Source: Bacteroidales bacterium UBA5287 (GTDB lineage Bacteria > Bacteroidota > Bacteroidia > Bacteroidales > Dysgonomonadaceae). From it: a stretch of 8,619 nt of DNA. Shown one piece after another: positions 7,304 to 8,619 of this stretch (position 1 is its first letter; each line of letters begins with the position of its first letter). The stretch lies in NCBI GenBank assembly GCA_002411345.1, contig DHSL01000004.1, positions 1 to 8,619 of the forward strand, in the 5' to 3' direction. The notes under the pieces were generated by a model. It had not been told where the DNA came from. It made no database searches and saw only the letters and a program-made list of their open reading frames with translations. The translations under genes were made by a program, and so were the position numbers.

Positions 7304-8427
7304 AATTGATGGATTAATGTGTCTAATTTTTCATTAAATGTAAAGGGCATCTTACTTTCTCGTAATGACACGGTGCTTGAATCTAACGGCACTACTTTCT
7401 GTAAGGCTTCTCTGATTTTTTCGGTTAACTCTTCTTGATTGCTTGGATCAAAAGATGAACCGTTTTCATTGTTAATCAAACTGACGGCGCCTGCAATCTT
7501 TGAACAAATCACATAACAACCGCCCAACAGGGCTTCGTTTACAACAGCTCCAAATGCTTCTTTTATACTCGGCAATATGGATATCTGTGCAATATTATAC
7601 CATGAACATAATGCTTGCCCTTCTAAATGACCAATAAACAGAACACGATCTGAAATGTTATTGGACTCGACTAAATCGACTAATTCTTGTCTCAATGGTC
7701 CATCGCCTACAAGCACAAGCATACAGTTGTCTTCTACTACCTTACTGAATGCTTTTATCAATACGTCTAAATTCTTGACTTCTACTAAACGGCCTACAAA
7801 CAAGACTATTTTCTTGTGCTCAAGATCATATTTTTTTATGTTTTCGATCGAAATGGACAGACTATCTGAAAGTTTTTTCCTGAAAATATTATCATCGTGA
7901 ATTATTGGGAGTTCTAATGCATTGATCTTGTCGGAAAAATGTGTTTTATTGTATAATCCAACATCGTTACTTGTATAAATAACTCCGTTAATATTCTTTG
8001 AAATGGTTGTTCTGAGAAAGGCTCTTATACCGGACCTTTTCATCGAACTATAAATACTGTCGTCTGAAATGGTGTATAATCGATATTTTTTCCTAAATAT
8101 TACTTTGTATAGATAAGAAACAATAGTGGAATGACTGAATTCACTAGTAATAACAACATCAAACTTCCCTCTTGATAATAATTTTATTATGCCAAATCTT
8201 ATAGGCCTGTTTCTAAAGTCAAAGCCTTTATCTAAATAATGGGGGACAAATTGAAGTTGGGATAATATATGCTCTTGATTGTATTTTAAATAGGGTACAT
8301 TTCGATAGGAAAAATAAATGGACGCATCACACTTTTCATGTAGCTTGTTAAAAAAATCTACTCTATAGGGGGCTAAAGACGGATGCAGAATTAAAACTTT
8401 GGACTTGATTTTCAAATTCTTTTCCAT
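7300..8427 (-). CDS. GT4-type glycosyltransferase
   Basis: The 375-residue GT-B enzyme starts with a Rossmann-like strand (KVLILHPSLAPYRVDFFNKL, 10-29), where the APYR segment is common at the donor/acceptor cleft of GT4 proteins. The C-terminal half has VGRLVEVKNLDVLIKAF (211-227), GDGPLRQEL (241-249) and the E-x7-E pair Glu290/Glu298 in EAFGAVVNEALLGG. It is not closely similar to its neighbour despite equal length. It probably adds a sugar during synthesis of a surface polysaccharide; donor and acceptor are unknown. The ATG at 8427 has an A-rich leader and no Shine-Dalgarno site, usual for Bacteroidota. No convincing promoter is seen in the upstream AT-rich gap, so it may be inside a longer operon. 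Confidence 0.92.
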   Translation of the reverse strand: MEKNLKIKSKVLILHPSLAPYRVDFFNKLHEKCDASIYFSYRNVPYLKYNQEHILSQLQFVPHYLDKGFDFRNRPIRFGIIKLLSRGKFDVVITSEFSHSTIVSYLYKVIFRKKYRLYTISDDSIYSSMKRSGIRAFLRTTISKNINGVIYTSNDVGLYNKTHFSDKINALELPIIHDDNIFRKKLSDSLSISIENIKKYDLEHKKIVLFVGRLVEVKNLDVLIKAFSKVVEDNCMLVLVGDGPLRQELVDLVESNNISDRVLFIGHLEGQALCSWYNIAQISILPSIKEAFGAVVNEALLGGCYVICSKIAGAVSLINNENGSSFDPSNQEELTEKIREALQKVVPLDSSTVSLRESKMPFTFNEKLDTLIHQL

Positions 8428-8514
8428 TTGTTTATGTCTTTAATTTTCACAGTGATGACAGCGTATGCAATTATAATTATTAATTTGATAATATGGACGT
8501 TTTAGAGTGTTTTT

Positions 8515-8619
8515 TTAGTAATATTTCTTGATGTTTCGTCCTGATTTTTGTTTAATTTTGTTTTCATTGTCCTGTTTTAAATTTACATTTTGTAAAACTG
8601 TATCGTCCTGATTTTTGTT
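8515..8619 (-). CDS. Possible C-terminal tail of an upstream gene (partial, uncertain)
   Basis: On the minus strand one frame is open from the window edge to a TAA at 8515-8517, giving 34 residues that begin NKNQDDTVLQNVNLKQ and end KSGRNIKKYY. It would be a hydrophilic, Lys/Asn-rich tail ending 87 bp before the glycosyltransferase start, a reasonable place for the preceding gene of a polysaccharide operon. In A-rich sequence such an open frame can be chance, and the stretch also holds an out-of-frame direct repeat. No family can be named. Confidence 0.3.
   Translation of the reverse strand, partial: NKNQDDTVLQNVNLKQDNENKIKQKSGRNIKKYY
8532..8619. repeat. Two copies of a 21-nt direct repeat, 67 nt apart, at the window edge
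   Basis: Positions 8532-8552 and 8599-8619 read TGTxTCGTCCTGATTTTTG followed by TT, identical except for one base (20 of 21). A shorter related piece, TTGTCCTGTTTT, lies between them at 8568-8578. The second copy reaches the last base of the window, so repeat length and copy number are unknown. Confidence 0.6.

Noticed and set aside
8582..8596. Hairpin TTTACA-TTT-TGTAAA near the right edge
   Set aside because: Six A/T-rich pairs with a three-base loop and no T-tract that fits; it lies inside the possible coding tail, so I see no reason to call it a terminator or operator.
8532..8619. CRISPR array call at the right edge
   Set aside because: Only two partial units are visible, the putative spacer is low-complexity AT sequence, an imperfect third piece breaks the pattern, and no cas gene is in view.

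Overview
The window looks like an AT-rich chromosome segment from a member of Bacteroidota, most likely Bacteroidales. The evidence is a Bacteroides-type promoter (TTTG, 19 nt, TATATTTG), mostly weak or absent Shine-Dalgarno sites, AAA/DUF4143 ATPases, a lipoprotein and a secreted protein of Bacteroidota style, and an IS66-type insertion sequence. All intact genes lie on the minus strand. The only plus-strand coding sequence is a gene remnant.

Layout from left to right. Positions 1-161 are the end of an IS66-family element: a terminal inverted repeat starting GTAAGC and the first 31 codons of its small HTH protein. The element sits inside the 3' end of a lipoprotein gene (158-484) and appears to supply that gene's stop codon. 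The lipoprotein overlaps by 4 bp with an upstream gene for a secreted, four-cysteine protein of unknown function (481-1197). An AT-rich spacer follows, then the C-terminal half of a DUF4143 ATPase on the plus strand (1456-2016, pseudogene). A 63-bp scrap of a glycosyltransferase 3' end (2044-2106) directly abuts the end of an MgtA-like P-type ATPase gene (2108-4621). Next are an intact AAA/DUF4143 ATPase (4738-6069) with its own good promoter, and two GT4-type glycosyltransferases (6176-7303 and 7300-8427) coupled by an ATGA overlap. The right edge holds a 21-nt direct repeat with a 67-nt offset and possibly the tail of another minus-strand gene.

The two glycosyltransferases are probably the downstream end of a surface-polysaccharide operon (capsule, exopolysaccharide or O-antigen) that continues beyond the right edge. 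The P-type ATPase and the DUF4143 ATPase do not look functionally tied to it. Together they form a roughly 4.1-kb block bracketed by two direct copies of the glycosyltransferase 3' end, one intact and one relic. With the IS66 truncation and the DUF4143 remnant, this suggests a locus that has been rearranged repeatedly. I see no convincing new multi-gene system. The most informative signals are the duplicated glycosyltransferase end and the chimeric gene ends.
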